DNA of 52,312 bases. It comes from JAQIBY01 sp046546095. Lineage in GTDB: Bacteria; Bacteroidota; Bacteroidia; Bacteroidales; ML635J-15. Location: contig JBKGYK010000013.1 of assembly GCA_046546095.1 (NCBI GenBank), positions 1 through 52,312 of the forward strand, written 5' to 3'. The translations under genes and the position numbers were made by a program. Positions within the stretch are counted from its first letter, which is position 1; each line of letters starts with the position of its first letter. Positions 1 to 8,797 of this stretch are shown piece by piece. Below the pieces are notes generated by a model. The model ran no database searches. It saw nothing but the letters and a program-made list of their open reading frames with translations, and was not told the origin of the DNA.

Positions 1-64
1 CACGGCTACCGGAATTGACGGATATGAGTACGAACTCACCGGACCTTTCCATCTGACCAGATAA
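1..64 (+). CDS. C-terminal end of an unidentified protein (partial)
   Basis: The second reading frame is open from the window edge to a TAA at 62-64 and encodes about 20 residues ending GPFHLTR. It is followed within 20 bases by a clear intrinsic terminator, which is what the end of a transcription unit should look like. The fragment is too short to assign to a family. It does not overlap another gene. Confidence 0.55.
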   Translation, partial: TATGIDGYEYELTGPFHLTR

Positions 65-80
65 TTCACGCTCACAATAT

Positions 81-125
81 TAAAGGCTGAATTCCAACCG
101 GGATTCAGCCTTTATATTTTTTTTT
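81..125 (+). terminator. Intrinsic terminator of the upstream gene
   Basis: A perfect 11-bp inverted repeat, AAAGGCTGAAT (82-92) and ATTCAGCCTTT (103-113), with a 10-nt loop, is followed by a run of T at 117-125. It lies about 20 bases after the stop of the partial gene at the left edge and separates that gene from the sigma factor. Confidence 0.85.
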
Positions 126-190
126 AAATTTTAATGTATCTTCAGACAACGAAAATGGCTTAAGAATTGTCTTATTAGTGAAAAGACAAA

Positions 191-733
191 ATGAGTGAAG
201 AAAGGAAACTTATCAAACAATGCAAACAACGGAATCCCAAAGCCTTTGATCGGCTGTATAAACGGTATTCCTCAGTATTGTTTGGCATTTGCCTCCGGTA
301 TGCTTCAGACAAAAGTGAAGCAGAGGATATGTTACAGGAAGCTTTCATCACCGTTTTTAATAAAATTGAAAGTTACAGATATGAAGGTTCTTTTGAAGGT
401 TGGCTTAAACGGATAACGGTAAACACGGCCATAAACGTACTAAGAAAAGAAAGCCGTAACCGGCAAAACAGCATGACACGGAATGAATTCCACGAGCTGA
501 AGTCCGGGGATGCAGATATCATCGCACAGATGAGCGAAAATGAAATATTAAACTGCATTCAAAAACTGGCGGCTGGTTATCGTACAGTTTTTAATATGTA
601 CGTGATCGAAGGATATAAGCACCCGGAAATTGCCGAAGCACTCAATATCAGCGTAAGCACATCCAGAAGCCAGCTTGTAAAAGCCCGTAAAGCATTGATA
701 AAAGAAATGAAAAATTTGTATTTGAATACATGA
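191..733 (+). CDS. ECF-family RNA polymerase sigma factor
   Basis: A 180-aa sigma-70 family protein of the extracytoplasmic function type. Sigma region 2 covers about residues 18-85 (core-binding acidic helix around EAEDMLQEAF, -10 recognition around WLKRITVNTAINVLRK). Region 4, with its helix-turn-helix, covers about 122-172 (HPEIAEALNIS then TSRSQLVKARKAL). Regions 1.1 and 3 are absent, as usual for ECF factors, and the length is typical. The stop overlaps the next start by 4 nt (ATGA at 730-733), so the two proteins are very likely made together in the usual sigma/anti-sigma arrangement. No Bacteroidota housekeeping promoter is evident upstream; autoregulation is possible but not shown. 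The regulon is unknown; the immediate neighbours are envelope and T9SS-type proteins. Confidence 0.93.
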   Translation: MSEERKLIKQCKQRNPKAFDRLYKRYSSVLFGICLRYASDKSEAEDMLQEAFITVFNKIESYRYEGSFEGWLKRITVNTAINVLRKESRNRQNSMTRNEFHELKSGDADIIAQMSENEILNCIQKLAAGYRTVFNMYVIEGYKHPEIAEALNISVSTSRSQLVKARKALIKEMKNLYLNT

Positions 734-2499
734 ACAAATTTGATAAACATATCAGAGAAAAAATGTCAGAACTGAAGGCAGAACCTTCACCTGAAGTAGC
801 TGCACGCATCAAAGCTGCAGCTCCAAAACCAGGGCTCAAACATTTCATGTCAAAAAATGCGGGCTGGTTCGCTACAGGTATCGTGCTAATCGCAGGCCTC
901 TCCATGCTTCTTTTACACCAAGACTCCGCAGATAACAATCAAAACGTACAAACTGAAAACACCACCATACAATCACAAGCCGAAAAGAAACAAAACAAGA
1001 TTGCCGGACAAAATCAAGATACAATCACGGATACAATTGCGGAAAATAAAAACACATCAACAGCAAAATCTCAGCCACAGGCAAGGCGAATAGAATTATA
1101 TTCCTACGATCAGAAACTCCGGATAGAAGCTCAGGAAAAGGGCCAGTGGATTGCGAAAACCGGAATTCATCTGGAAAGAAAAAACAACAATCATTGCATC
1201 CTGACTTGTAAAGAAAAAGGCAGGCACAAACTGATCTGGCACAATGATTCCGGTGACAGCATAATGTATCTAATCACATTTTTGGAGAAACCAGACATCT
1301 TCACCTCTGCAGACACCAATATCAACTCTCTGGCATGCCTCATTCAATGTAATTTCAATTCAGGGGAATGGAAAACCCCGGAAGGTTTGGATCTCTATGA
1401 ACTATCCGACAGTACCATTACACTCAAAGCAGGAGATTACGGCACGTACATGCTGGTCAGGAACGAAAAGGATCAGCATGGCGAATATTCAGACAGTCTG
1501 ATGGTAAACTTTATGGAACCTGACAAAAAAGTACAGGTACTTCAAAGGCCAGTCTGTCCCGGTGATCATGCAATCATAAGCATGCCTTCAGATTACCGCA
1601 TAATATGTAAACACATGCAGGTTAACAGACTTGATGAAAATGAATATGCACTTACATTCACAGGCAGCAGCCCGGATCAGGACGAATGTATCATTGTAAA
1701 TCAACAAAAAGATACCATTCGGAAACTGAATTTTGTCAGACCGGAAATCGCCGTTCCTGACTTCAACACAACAGATCAAAACTGTAAAATTCCGGGTCAA
1801 ATCATCATTCCTGAACAACACGGCTTTGACAAGTTTGCCATCAACGGAAAAAGCATCAAATCCACAGATACCATTGAGGCAGGTGTTGGACAACATCAAC
1901 TAAGCTGGACAGACAACAGAGGCTGCTCCGGAGAAAAAAGCCTTGAGATTGAATTTGAAGATATACTGCGGGCTGACTTCTCGATTGAAACCTCCATGGA
2001 CGGACTTTCTGCACGTACCACCAACAAAACAGTACTTGAAGGAAAGCGATACCCGGAAAAGATGCATTACCAATGGTACGTTAACGGAAAGCTTGCCAGT
2101 CAATCGGAAGAGCCTGAACTTACACTCGATGAGATAAACAACAGCATAAAACTGCTTGTCACAGATGATAAGCACTGTCGTGACAGTTTTATCATGAATG
2201 ACATACGGCCTGATAAATCCCTGATCAGGGCACCAAATTTCTTTAGCCCCAACAACGATGGATATTTTGATGAATTCAAAGTAATTGTTGATCCCCGCCT
2301 GAATGATTTTAAAGGAATTATTACCAATAGGGCCGGACAACAAATATTTGAATGGACTGATCCTGAAGATGCCTGGGATGGAAAAATATCTGGCAATAAT
2401 GAAGCCGGCGAAGGCATTTATTTTTACATCATCCGCGCATACGATACAACAGGCAGACCTATTGACAAGCGTGGAACTGTACAATTAATCAGGGATTGA
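730..2499 (+). CDS. Membrane protein with anti-sigma-like N-terminus and T9SS type B (CHU_C) sorting domain
   Basis: 589 aa. There is no cleavable signal peptide. A charged cytoplasmic segment (residues 1-45, with ELKAEPSPEVAARI) is followed by one membrane helix at about 46-63. A long, mostly beta-type periplasmic portion contains several cysteines and Ig/PKD-like stretches (for example YQWYVNGK). The last 89 residues, from about 501, are a gliding-motility-type C-terminal domain: FFSPNNDG near its start, NRAGQQIF in the middle, then AWDGK and GIYFYII. Coupling to the ECF sigma gene by a 4-nt overlap and the inner-membrane topology suggest an anti-sigma role, but the cytoplasmic segment is short and shows no zinc-binding motif. 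The oddity is a T9SS cargo tag on a protein that appears anchored in the inner membrane. It could be a sensor, or a tethered domain that merely shares the fold. The sequence does not show which. Confidence 0.8.
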   Translation: MNKFDKHIREKMSELKAEPSPEVAARIKAAAPKPGLKHFMSKNAGWFATGIVLIAGLSMLLLHQDSADNNQNVQTENTTIQSQAEKKQNKIAGQNQDTITDTIAENKNTSTAKSQPQARRIELYSYDQKLRIEAQEKGQWIAKTGIHLERKNNNHCILTCKEKGRHKLIWHNDSGDSIMYLITFLEKPDIFTSADTNINSLACLIQCNFNSGEWKTPEGLDLYELSDSTITLKAGDYGTYMLVRNEKDQHGEYSDSLMVNFMEPDKKVQVLQRPVCPGDHAIISMPSDYRIICKHMQVNRLDENEYALTFTGSSPDQDECIIVNQQKDTIRKLNFVRPEIAVPDFNTTDQNCKIPGQIIIPEQHGFDKFAINGKSIKSTDTIEAGVGQHQLSWTDNRGCSGEKSLEIEFEDILRADFSIETSMDGLSARTTNKTVLEGKRYPEKMHYQWYVNGKLASQSEEPELTLDEINNSIKLLVTDDKHCRDSFIMNDIRPDKSLIRAPNFFSPNNDGYFDEFKVIVDPRLNDFKGIITNRAGQQIFEWTDPEDAWDGKISGNNEAGEGIYFYIIRAYDTTGRPIDKRGTVQLIRD

Positions 2500-2537
2500 T
2501 ATTGACGGCTCTTTACTTTATATGCATGCACACAAGC

Positions 2538-2553
2538 ATAAATCATGATTTAT
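2538..2553. repeat. 16-bp perfect palindrome between the anti-sigma-like gene and the PorE-like gene
   Basis: ATAAATCATGATTTAT reads the same on both strands. It sits 39 bases after the stop of the membrane protein and about 33 bases before the -33 part of the next promoter. There is no loop and no following T-run, so it is not a terminator; an operator for a dimeric regulator is possible but unproven. Confidence 0.4.
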
Positions 2554-2584
2554 TCCACCAAAGCCCTGCGCTTTTCGGCATTCA

Positions 2585-2618
2585 TTTTGCATGGATTTTT
2601 TTAAACACCGTAGCTTTG
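2585..2618 (+). promoter_or_regulatory. Bacteroidota-type promoter of the PorE-like gene without OmpA domain
   Basis: TTTTG at 2585-2589, a 21-base spacer and TAGCTTTG at 2611-2618 match the Bacteroidota pattern TTTG-N19-21-TAnnTTTG. Predicted transcription would begin near 2623, which is downstream of the first in-frame ATG at 2591. This excludes that ATG and supports a start at 2642 or 2648. Confidence 0.65.
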
Positions 2619-2641
2619 CTATTTTTACAGCGGCAAAATAC

Positions 2642-4204
2642 ATGCATATGAAACAGAAACTCATCATAATCATTTCGGCATTTGTTTTTCTGACAGTTTC
2701 TTTTCCTGCAGATGCGCAGCGGTATCTGAGAAAAGCAGATCAGGCATTTGAACGGGAACAGTTTAAAACGGCCATTGATCTGTACAAAAAACAATTCGAC
2801 AAAAGTGATAAGTCACAAAAAACCAGAGCAGAAGTTTCTTACAAAGCAGCACAATCCTACATGAAAATATCTGAACCGAAAAAAGCAATATTTCATTATA
2901 AACGAGCAGAACGGTACAATTACAAAGACCCTGGCATGTATTTTGAGCTGGCTGATGCCTATCTGCAACATGAAGAATTTGATTCTGCACTGCAGGCCAT
3001 TGAAAAATACGCAGAGATAGAACCTGACGACCCCGGAATACGTAAAAAAACCGATAGAATTCACCACACCCTGGAAATGCTTGAACATCCAAACAATACA
3101 AATGTAAAGCTGGCAGCCATTCTGAATTCCGGAGAACTTGATTTTTGTCCGGTATACGGATACAAAGATTATGAGAAAATCTTTTTTACTTCATCCCGGT
3201 CAATCATAGACAATCCGGACATCAACATGGAGTCAGGCGAGCTTTTCACAGACATATACGAAGCCGAAAAAAACAAAGACGGTCAATGGACACTCCCCAA
3301 AAAATCACTGGGGACAGTCAATACAGAATTTGATGAAGGCGCAGCCAGCCTCAACAGGCGATACAATGTTCTGTATTTCTCACGTTGTGAGTATAATCCG
3401 GGAGCAGACCGGGCTTGTCGAATTTATAAATCAAAACGCAGAAGCAGCTACTGGACAAGTGTAGAGGAAGTTATCATTCCGGATATCCCAAAAGGCATCA
3501 GCATTGGGCATCCTGCCATTTCTCATGATGAGTGTACATTGTATTTTGTTGTTGATTCAATGCTTGGGGGATACGGAGGAAAGGACATTTATAAAGTAAC
3601 ACGCGAAAGAAAATCAAAACCCTGGGGCTCACCACAAAATCTCGGCCCCGACATCAACACCAGTAAAGATGACTGTTTCCCTTATATCCGCAAAAACGGA
3701 TTGCTCTACTTTGCTTCAGACGGACACAACAGCATGGGCGGGCTTGATATTTTTGAAGCCGAAAAGGAAGGCCCTGCAGCATACGAGGTACATAACATGG
3801 GAAGTCCGATTAACTCTCCGGCTGATGATTTTGGCATTGTGTTCAGGGATGACAAAGCCGAAGGATTTTTCACTTCACAAAGAAGAGGCGGTATTGGCAA
3901 ATCTGATATTTATCATTTTAGCCAACCGGAGATTGACGCTGCTGTGAAAGGCATCATTTATGATAAAATGAGAAAGGAACCCCTGCCAGGTGTTGAGGTG
4001 GAATTGTGCAATCAAAACGGTGATGTGCAAAAAACATTGACATCTGATGAAAACGGCAAATATTACCTTGAACTCGAAAATGACAAAATATATCAGGTAT
4101 ATTTTAGATTACAACCCTATATACCAACAAGCGAAAGAATATCAACAAAAGAATTTATAAAAACAAAAACACTAAAAAAAGATGTATTTCTCGAAATCCG
4201 GTGA
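2642..4204 (+). CDS. PorE-like periplasmic TPR/PD40 protein lacking the OmpA domain
   Basis: About 520 aa from ATG 2642 (ATG 2648 is also possible). The start is set by a promoter at 2585-2618 and by the signal peptide that begins MKQKLIIII and ends near FPADAQ. Residues after the signal form TPR-like helices (about 25-150). A PD40/WD40-like beta-propeller follows, with repeated strands ending YFTSSR, LYFSRC, LYFVVD, LYFASDG and the phrases GGKDIYK and GGLDIF. A carboxypeptidase-regulatory-like fold closes the protein (PLPGVEVEL, SDENGKYYLEL). This is the domain order of the T9SS-associated lipoprotein PorE, and of the gene that follows, but the peptidoglycan-binding OmpA domain is missing. 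The reading frame ends cleanly with no OmpA remnant behind it, so this is not an obvious recent truncation. It probably acts in the periplasm or at the outer membrane; its partner is unknown. Confidence 0.8.
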   Translation: MHMKQKLIIIISAFVFLTVSFPADAQRYLRKADQAFEREQFKTAIDLYKKQFDKSDKSQKTRAEVSYKAAQSYMKISEPKKAIFHYKRAERYNYKDPGMYFELADAYLQHEEFDSALQAIEKYAEIEPDDPGIRKKTDRIHHTLEMLEHPNNTNVKLAAILNSGELDFCPVYGYKDYEKIFFTSSRSIIDNPDINMESGELFTDIYEAEKNKDGQWTLPKKSLGTVNTEFDEGAASLNRRYNVLYFSRCEYNPGADRACRIYKSKRRSSYWTSVEEVIIPDIPKGISIGHPAISHDECTLYFVVDSMLGGYGGKDIYKVTRERKSKPWGSPQNLGPDINTSKDDCFPYIRKNGLLYFASDGHNSMGGLDIFEAEKEGPAAYEVHNMGSPINSPADDFGIVFRDDKAEGFFTSQRRGGIGKSDIYHFSQPEIDAAVKGIIYDKMRKEPLPGVEVELCNQNGDVQKTLTSDENGKYYLELENDKIYQVYFRLQPYIPTSERISTKEFIKTKTLKKDVFLEIR

Positions 4205-4275
4205 TGAAATTCACCAATTGGCTTTCGGGGTTTCAGAGATTTCATTAATTTAGTAACCTGAAAAATCCATGCCTT

Positions 4276-6360
4276 ATGAAAAAAATAATATTTTTAGTTC
4301 TCTTAACAGGTTTTATCTTTAGTAGCGCAATGGCGCAAACCGGGGTCAGAAAAGGTGATGTAGCCTTTGATCAATTCCGTTTTGAGGAAGCTATTGATTA
4401 TTATACCGAAGCCCTGCCCGAGATCAACAATGCTGAGCAAACTGCACTTGTTGCCTATCGCGTCGGTTATTGCTACCGTGAAATGGGAAATTCCCAAAAA
4501 GCCGAAGAGTTTTTTAGAAAAGCACTGAAAACAAATTCGCAGCAGCTAAAACCAGAAGCCAGGCTTTATTATGCAGATGCATTGCGTATGAATGGCAAAT
4601 ACGAAGATGCCATTGAGGTTTATGAATCATACCTGGACCTTGTGCCCGACGATTACAGGGCAAAAACAGGCATAGAATCCTGTAAGGTAGTGCCACAGTG
4701 GGAAAATCAGCCATCACGCTATGAGGTAAGCAATATGGCGTATTTCAATTCCCTGAAACAGGATTTTGCACCTGCATGGGGAGATGAGGATTACGAAATA
4801 GTATTTTTTACATCTTCACGGGAAGGAACGATGGGTGACAATGTGAATCTGAAAAGCGGAGAAAAATTCACGGATATTTTTCAGATTGAACAAGACAGAA
4901 AAGGGAACTGGAGCGAACCATACCCGCTGACCGGATATGTGAACACAGAAGAAGATGAGGGTGCACCCACTCTCAACCAAAAAGGAAATATCATGTATTT
5001 TACCCGTTGTTACGGCGGGGATAAGATCAATATTCCTTGTAAGATTTTTATGGCAACAAAACGAGGAAGAGCCTGGAGTGGTGAAGAAGAACTTAAAATT
5101 CCCGGGTTTGAAGGCCATGAAGTAGCATATCCAAACCTTTCGCAGGATGAATTGAGTCTGTATTTCGTAGCCAATACGCCCGAAGGTTTTGGTGGAAGCG
5201 ATATTTATGTTATGACCAGAGAAAGCCCAAAAGATGACTGGGGCGAAGCGGTAAACCTCGGTAAACCCATCAATACTTCCGGTGATGAAACATTTCCTTC
5301 AATACGCCAAAACGGAACACTGTATTTTTCTTCTGACGGACATGTTGGAATGGGCGGACTGGACATCTTTAAAGCAGAGCCTGACGGTGAAGGCGGATTC
5401 GAAACTCCCGAAAATTTAAGGCCCCCGGTAAACTCATCAGCAGATGATTTTAAAATTATCTTCTATGGTGAAAGGGAGGAAGGTTATTTCTCATCAAACA
5501 GGGTTGGAGGCAAAGGCATGGACGATATCTACCGCTTCCGAATGCCACCACTTGATATCGCAGTTCGCGGCGTTGTCAAAGATACAACAAGGCCGGAATA
5601 CGCATATCGACTGGCAGGTGCCAAAATTCAACTTATGACAGATGAAGGACTGCAACAGGCCTTTGAAACAAGTGAGGATGGAACCTATGTATTTGAAAAT
5701 CTTGAAGAAGAAACCGATTATATTATGAAAGCATCTTTGGGTGAAGATTATTTTGCCAACACCTATACGTTCACAACCCGGGACATCTATCATGATACTA
5801 CGTTGGTAATCGACATCAACATGGCAAGCATACCTAAGGTTATTGAGCTTCCCAATATAGAATATGATTTCAACAAGGCGACATTGCGACCGGAGTCCAC
5901 CGTGGCACTTGATGAACTTGTTAAAACACTGGAAGATAACCCGCATCTGGCCATTGAACTGCGTGCTCACACCGACTTCAGGGGTACAGATGAAGCCAAT
6001 ATGGAACTTTCCGAGGAACGGGCTCAATCATGTGTTAATTATCTGACAGAAAAAGGAATTGACAAAGACCGCCTAACTTCCCGGGGGTTTGGTGAATCCA
6101 TGCCAAGAACCGTAGATTCTACCCTGGCGGAAAAACACGACTTTTTAGATCGCGGTGATATTCTGACTGAAGGCTTTATTCTTGACCTTCCTGACAAGGA
6201 ACAACGCGAGATTGCTCACCAGCTTAATCGCCGGACAGAATTCAGCGTGAAATCCAAAACCTATGGACTGAAAGAAGGCCAGGATCCCTTTGAAGTTGAA
6301 AATGAAAATGTCATTAAAAAAGGTGATGCTGAAGTGGAAGTCGGTGGCGGAGAGTTTTAG
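4276..6360 (+). CDS. PorE-like TPR/PD40/CRD/OmpA envelope protein
   Basis: 694 aa. The signal peptide ends at SSAMAQ (about residue 21). TPR-like helices fill about 22-150 and PD40 propeller repeats about 150-420 (FFTSSREG, IMYFTRC, LYFVANTP, LYFSSDGH, GGSDIYVM, GGLDIFKAE). A carboxypeptidase-regulatory-like domain spans about 425-515 and an OmpA C-terminal domain about 528-690. The OmpA domain carries the expected peptidoglycan-binding signature (ELRAHTDFRG, LSEERAQSCVNYL, GFGES, LNRRTEF). In the T9SS, PorE links the secretion complex to peptidoglycan through this domain. Here the assignment is by architecture; no lipobox is visible, and generic OmpA/PD40 proteins in Bacteroidota share this layout. 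It is a tandem paralogue of the gene just upstream. Confidence 0.85.
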   Translation: MKKIIFLVLLTGFIFSSAMAQTGVRKGDVAFDQFRFEEAIDYYTEALPEINNAEQTALVAYRVGYCYREMGNSQKAEEFFRKALKTNSQQLKPEARLYYADALRMNGKYEDAIEVYESYLDLVPDDYRAKTGIESCKVVPQWENQPSRYEVSNMAYFNSLKQDFAPAWGDEDYEIVFFTSSREGTMGDNVNLKSGEKFTDIFQIEQDRKGNWSEPYPLTGYVNTEEDEGAPTLNQKGNIMYFTRCYGGDKINIPCKIFMATKRGRAWSGEEELKIPGFEGHEVAYPNLSQDELSLYFVANTPEGFGGSDIYVMTRESPKDDWGEAVNLGKPINTSGDETFPSIRQNGTLYFSSDGHVGMGGLDIFKAEPDGEGGFETPENLRPPVNSSADDFKIIFYGEREEGYFSSNRVGGKGMDDIYRFRMPPLDIAVRGVVKDTTRPEYAYRLAGAKIQLMTDEGLQQAFETSEDGTYVFENLEEETDYIMKASLGEDYFANTYTFTTRDIYHDTTLVIDINMASIPKVIELPNIEYDFNKATLRPESTVALDELVKTLEDNPHLAIELRAHTDFRGTDEANMELSEERAQSCVNYLTEKGIDKDRLTSRGFGESMPRTVDSTLAEKHDFLDRGDILTEGFILDLPDKEQREIAHQLNRRTEFSVKSKTYGLKEGQDPFEVENENVIKKGDAEVEVGGGEF

Positions 6361-6380
6361 CTACATAAAATAGTATTTTT

Positions 6381-6415
6381 GGCGTTCGTTAGATGTAACG
6401 AACGCCTTTTTCTTT
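6381..6415 (+). terminator. Intrinsic terminator after the OmpA-domain gene
   Basis: GGCGTTCGTT (6381-6390) and AACGAACGCC (6397-6406) form a perfect 10-bp stem with a 6-nt loop, followed by TTTTTCTTT. It ends the sigma-factor/PorE-like block and insulates purM. Confidence 0.9.
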
Positions 6416-6440
6416 GCAAATCATCAGACAAAACAGTTCA

Positions 6441-7613
6441 ATGAAAAACGTGTCAGACAGATACAGCCAGCGCGGGGTTTCAGCCGCCAAGGAAGATGTA
6501 CACAATGCACTGAAAAATGTGGATAAAGGTATTTTCCCCAATGCATTTTGCAAAATTCTCCCGGATATCCTCGGTGGAAATGAGGCATACTGCAACATCA
6601 TGCATGCAGACGGAGCAGGTACCAAATCCTCACTGGCATATATGTACTGGAAAGAAACAGATGATCTTAATGTCTGGAAAGGCATCGCACAGGATGCTGT
6701 CATCATGAATCTTGATGATCTTTTGTGTGTCGGGGCAACTGACAACATTCTCTTGTCGTCCACGATCGGACGGAATAAAAACAAAATCCCCGGCGAAGTG
6801 ATTGCTGCCATCATCCAGGGTACAGAAGACGTGCTTTCTGAACTCAGGGAAATGGGTCTGAGTATTTACCTTACCGGTGGGGAAACTGCGGATGTTGGTG
6901 ATTTGGTTCGCACAATCATTGTGGATTCAACAGTCACATGCAGAATGAAAAAAAACGATGTCATCACCAATGAAAACATTCAGGCCGGTGATGTAATTGT
7001 AGGTCTGGCATCACACGGGCAGGCCAGCTACGAAAAAGAATACAACGGTGGCATGGGCAGCAATGGCCTGACATCAGCACGTCACGATGTTTTCGGTCAT
7101 TATCTGGCAAAAAAATATCCCGAAAGCTATGATCCGGACGTTCCGGAATCACTGGTGTATTCAGGCAGTAAAAAACTCACCGATGCCATAGAATCAACCG
7201 GCCTGAACGCCGGAAAACTGGTACTCTCCCCCACACGGACATATGCACCTGTTGTGGCAGAAGTTCTGAAAAACCACCGCAGTGAAATTCACGGCATGGT
7301 ACATTGTAGTGGCGGTGCGCAAACCAAAGTCCTGCATTTTGTCAAAAACAAACATATCATCAAGGACAATATGTTTCCTGTACCACCCTTGTTCGACATG
7401 ATTCAAAAAGAATCCGGCACAAACATGCGGGAAATGTATCAGGTTTTTAATATGGGACATCGTTTTGAATTCTATGTAAAACAAGACATGGCAGAAACCA
7501 TCATCAATACAGCTGCAAAATTTAATCTGGAAGCCCGTATTGTCGGACGGGTAGAGAATGCTGAAACAAACCGGCTCACCATCACACATAAAAATCAAAC
7601 ATACGAATATTAG
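6441..7613 (+). CDS. purM: Phosphoribosylformylglycinamidine cyclo-ligase (AIR synthase), Bacteroidota form
   Basis: 390 aa from ATG 6441; the earlier in-frame ATG at 6414 lies in the terminator tail and is unlikely. The enzyme closes the imidazole ring of AIR using ATP in purine synthesis. The sequence has the order expected of this lineage: YSQRGVSAAKEDVHNA at the start, HADGAGTKS, a metal/nucleotide region NLDDLLCVGA, STIGRNK, then TGGETADVGD and the C-terminal HCSGGAQTK. It is longer and more divergent than the E. coli enzyme, which is normal for Bacteroidota. It is the first gene of a rightward group with prfA (75 nt later) and pyrF. Confidence 0.92.
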   Translation: MKNVSDRYSQRGVSAAKEDVHNALKNVDKGIFPNAFCKILPDILGGNEAYCNIMHADGAGTKSSLAYMYWKETDDLNVWKGIAQDAVIMNLDDLLCVGATDNILLSSTIGRNKNKIPGEVIAAIIQGTEDVLSELREMGLSIYLTGGETADVGDLVRTIIVDSTVTCRMKKNDVITNENIQAGDVIVGLASHGQASYEKEYNGGMGSNGLTSARHDVFGHYLAKKYPESYDPDVPESLVYSGSKKLTDAIESTGLNAGKLVLSPTRTYAPVVAEVLKNHRSEIHGMVHCSGGAQTKVLHFVKNKHIIKDNMFPVPPLFDMIQKESGTNMREMYQVFNMGHRFEFYVKQDMAETIINTAAKFNLEARIVGRVENAETNRLTITHKNQTYEY

Positions 7614-7688
7614 CACATGATGTATCCATCCGGCGAAACGAATTCTGACGGTCGCTACGATACATCAAAAAAAAAGAAAAGGAAGTAC

Positions 7689-8786
7689 ATGAAAGACAAC
7701 ATGATATTAAATAAGCTGGAAGGTGTTAAACAACGCCAGGCTGAAGTTCAAAAGCTCCTGACCGACCCTTCGGTCATGTCGGATATGGATAAATACATCA
7801 GACTCAACAAAGAGTTTAAGGATCTGGAGCCTGTAATACAGGCATATGATGAATACCTGGAGATCATCAATGGAATTGAAGAGGCCAGGGAAATGATGAA
7901 TTCCGGGGAAGATGAGGAGATGCAGGAAATGGCAAAAGCCGAACTTGAAGAGCTTGCTGCCAGGAAAGAGCCCATGGAGGAAAAAATTAAGCTCCTGCTT
8001 ATTCCCAAAGACCCCGAAGACGAGAAGAATGCAGTACTTGAAATCAGGGCAGGCTCAGGAGGTGATGAAGCCAGCATTTTTGCCGGTGATTTATACAGAA
8101 TGTACACCAAATTCTGTGAAAATCAGAATTGGAAAATGGAGGTAACTCGCATTACAGAAGGGACTCAGGGCGGATATAAAGAAATTGTAGCCAGTGTAAG
8201 TGGTGAAGGTGTTTACGGCATTTTAAAATATGAATCAGGTGTTCACAGGGTTCAGCGGGTGCCACAGACAGAAACCCAGGGCAGGGTGCATACCTCGGCT
8301 GCATCGGTGGCCGTACTGCCGGAAGCAGAAGAGGTCGATATCAAAATCAATCCTGCCGACATCAAACGTGATGAGTATTGCTCTTCAGGCCCCGGCGGAC
8401 AATCGGTTAACACAACTTATTCTGCCATCCGTCTGACACATATTCCAACAGGTGTAGTGGTTACTTGTCAGGATGAAAAATCCAAGCTCAAAAATCTTGA
8501 CAAAGCAATGAAAGAGTTGCGTACCCGCCTTTACAATCTGGAACACCAAAAGTATCTCGATGAAATAGCATCCAAAAGAAAAACCATGGTATCATCAGGT
8601 GACAGATCAGCAAAAATCCGCACATACAATTATCCTCAGGGACGTGTTACCGATCATCGCATCAACCTGACCATGTACAATCTTCAGGAAATCATAAACG
8701 GGGATATCAAAGAGATTATTGATAAACTCATCATGGAAGAAAATGCAGCACGGCTGAAAAGTGAAACCAGCGAAGATGTATCTTAA
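7689..8786 (+). CDS. prfA: Peptide chain release factor 1
   Basis: 365 aa from ATG 7689. An upstream in-frame ATG at 7617 would add a lysine-rich, low-complexity extension not found in the family, so 7689 (or 7701) is preferred. RF1 reads UAA and UAG in the ribosomal A site and triggers peptide release. The stop-codon-reading PxT element is present as PQT in RVPQTETQG, as for RF1 rather than RF2 (SPF). The catalytic GGQ lies at about residues 236-238 (GPGGQSVN). The coiled N-terminal domain is complete. It lies between purM and pyrF, with only 11 bases to pyrF. Confidence 0.97.
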   Translation: MKDNMILNKLEGVKQRQAEVQKLLTDPSVMSDMDKYIRLNKEFKDLEPVIQAYDEYLEIINGIEEAREMMNSGEDEEMQEMAKAELEELAARKEPMEEKIKLLLIPKDPEDEKNAVLEIRAGSGGDEASIFAGDLYRMYTKFCENQNWKMEVTRITEGTQGGYKEIVASVSGEGVYGILKYESGVHRVQRVPQTETQGRVHTSAASVAVLPEAEEVDIKINPADIKRDEYCSSGPGGQSVNTTYSAIRLTHIPTGVVVTCQDEKSKLKNLDKAMKELRTRLYNLEHQKYLDEIASKRKTMVSSGDRSAKIRTYNYPQGRVTDHRINLTMYNLQEIINGDIKEIIDKLIMEENAARLKSETSEDVS

Positions 8787-8797
8787 ACCTCAGCATT

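Noticed and set aside
1900..2484. Open frame of 194 codons on the minus strand
   Set aside because: It is antisense to the C-terminal half of the T9SS-tagged membrane protein, which has clear domain evidence.
5494..6027. Open frame of 177 codons on the minus strand
   Set aside because: It lies entirely inside the OmpA-domain gene, has no family features and no promoter; it is a shadow of the coding strand.
6374..6416. TATTTTTG and TTTCTTTG boxes as promoters of purM
   Set aside because: The first lies upstream of a strong terminator and the second has no -33 element at a suitable distance.
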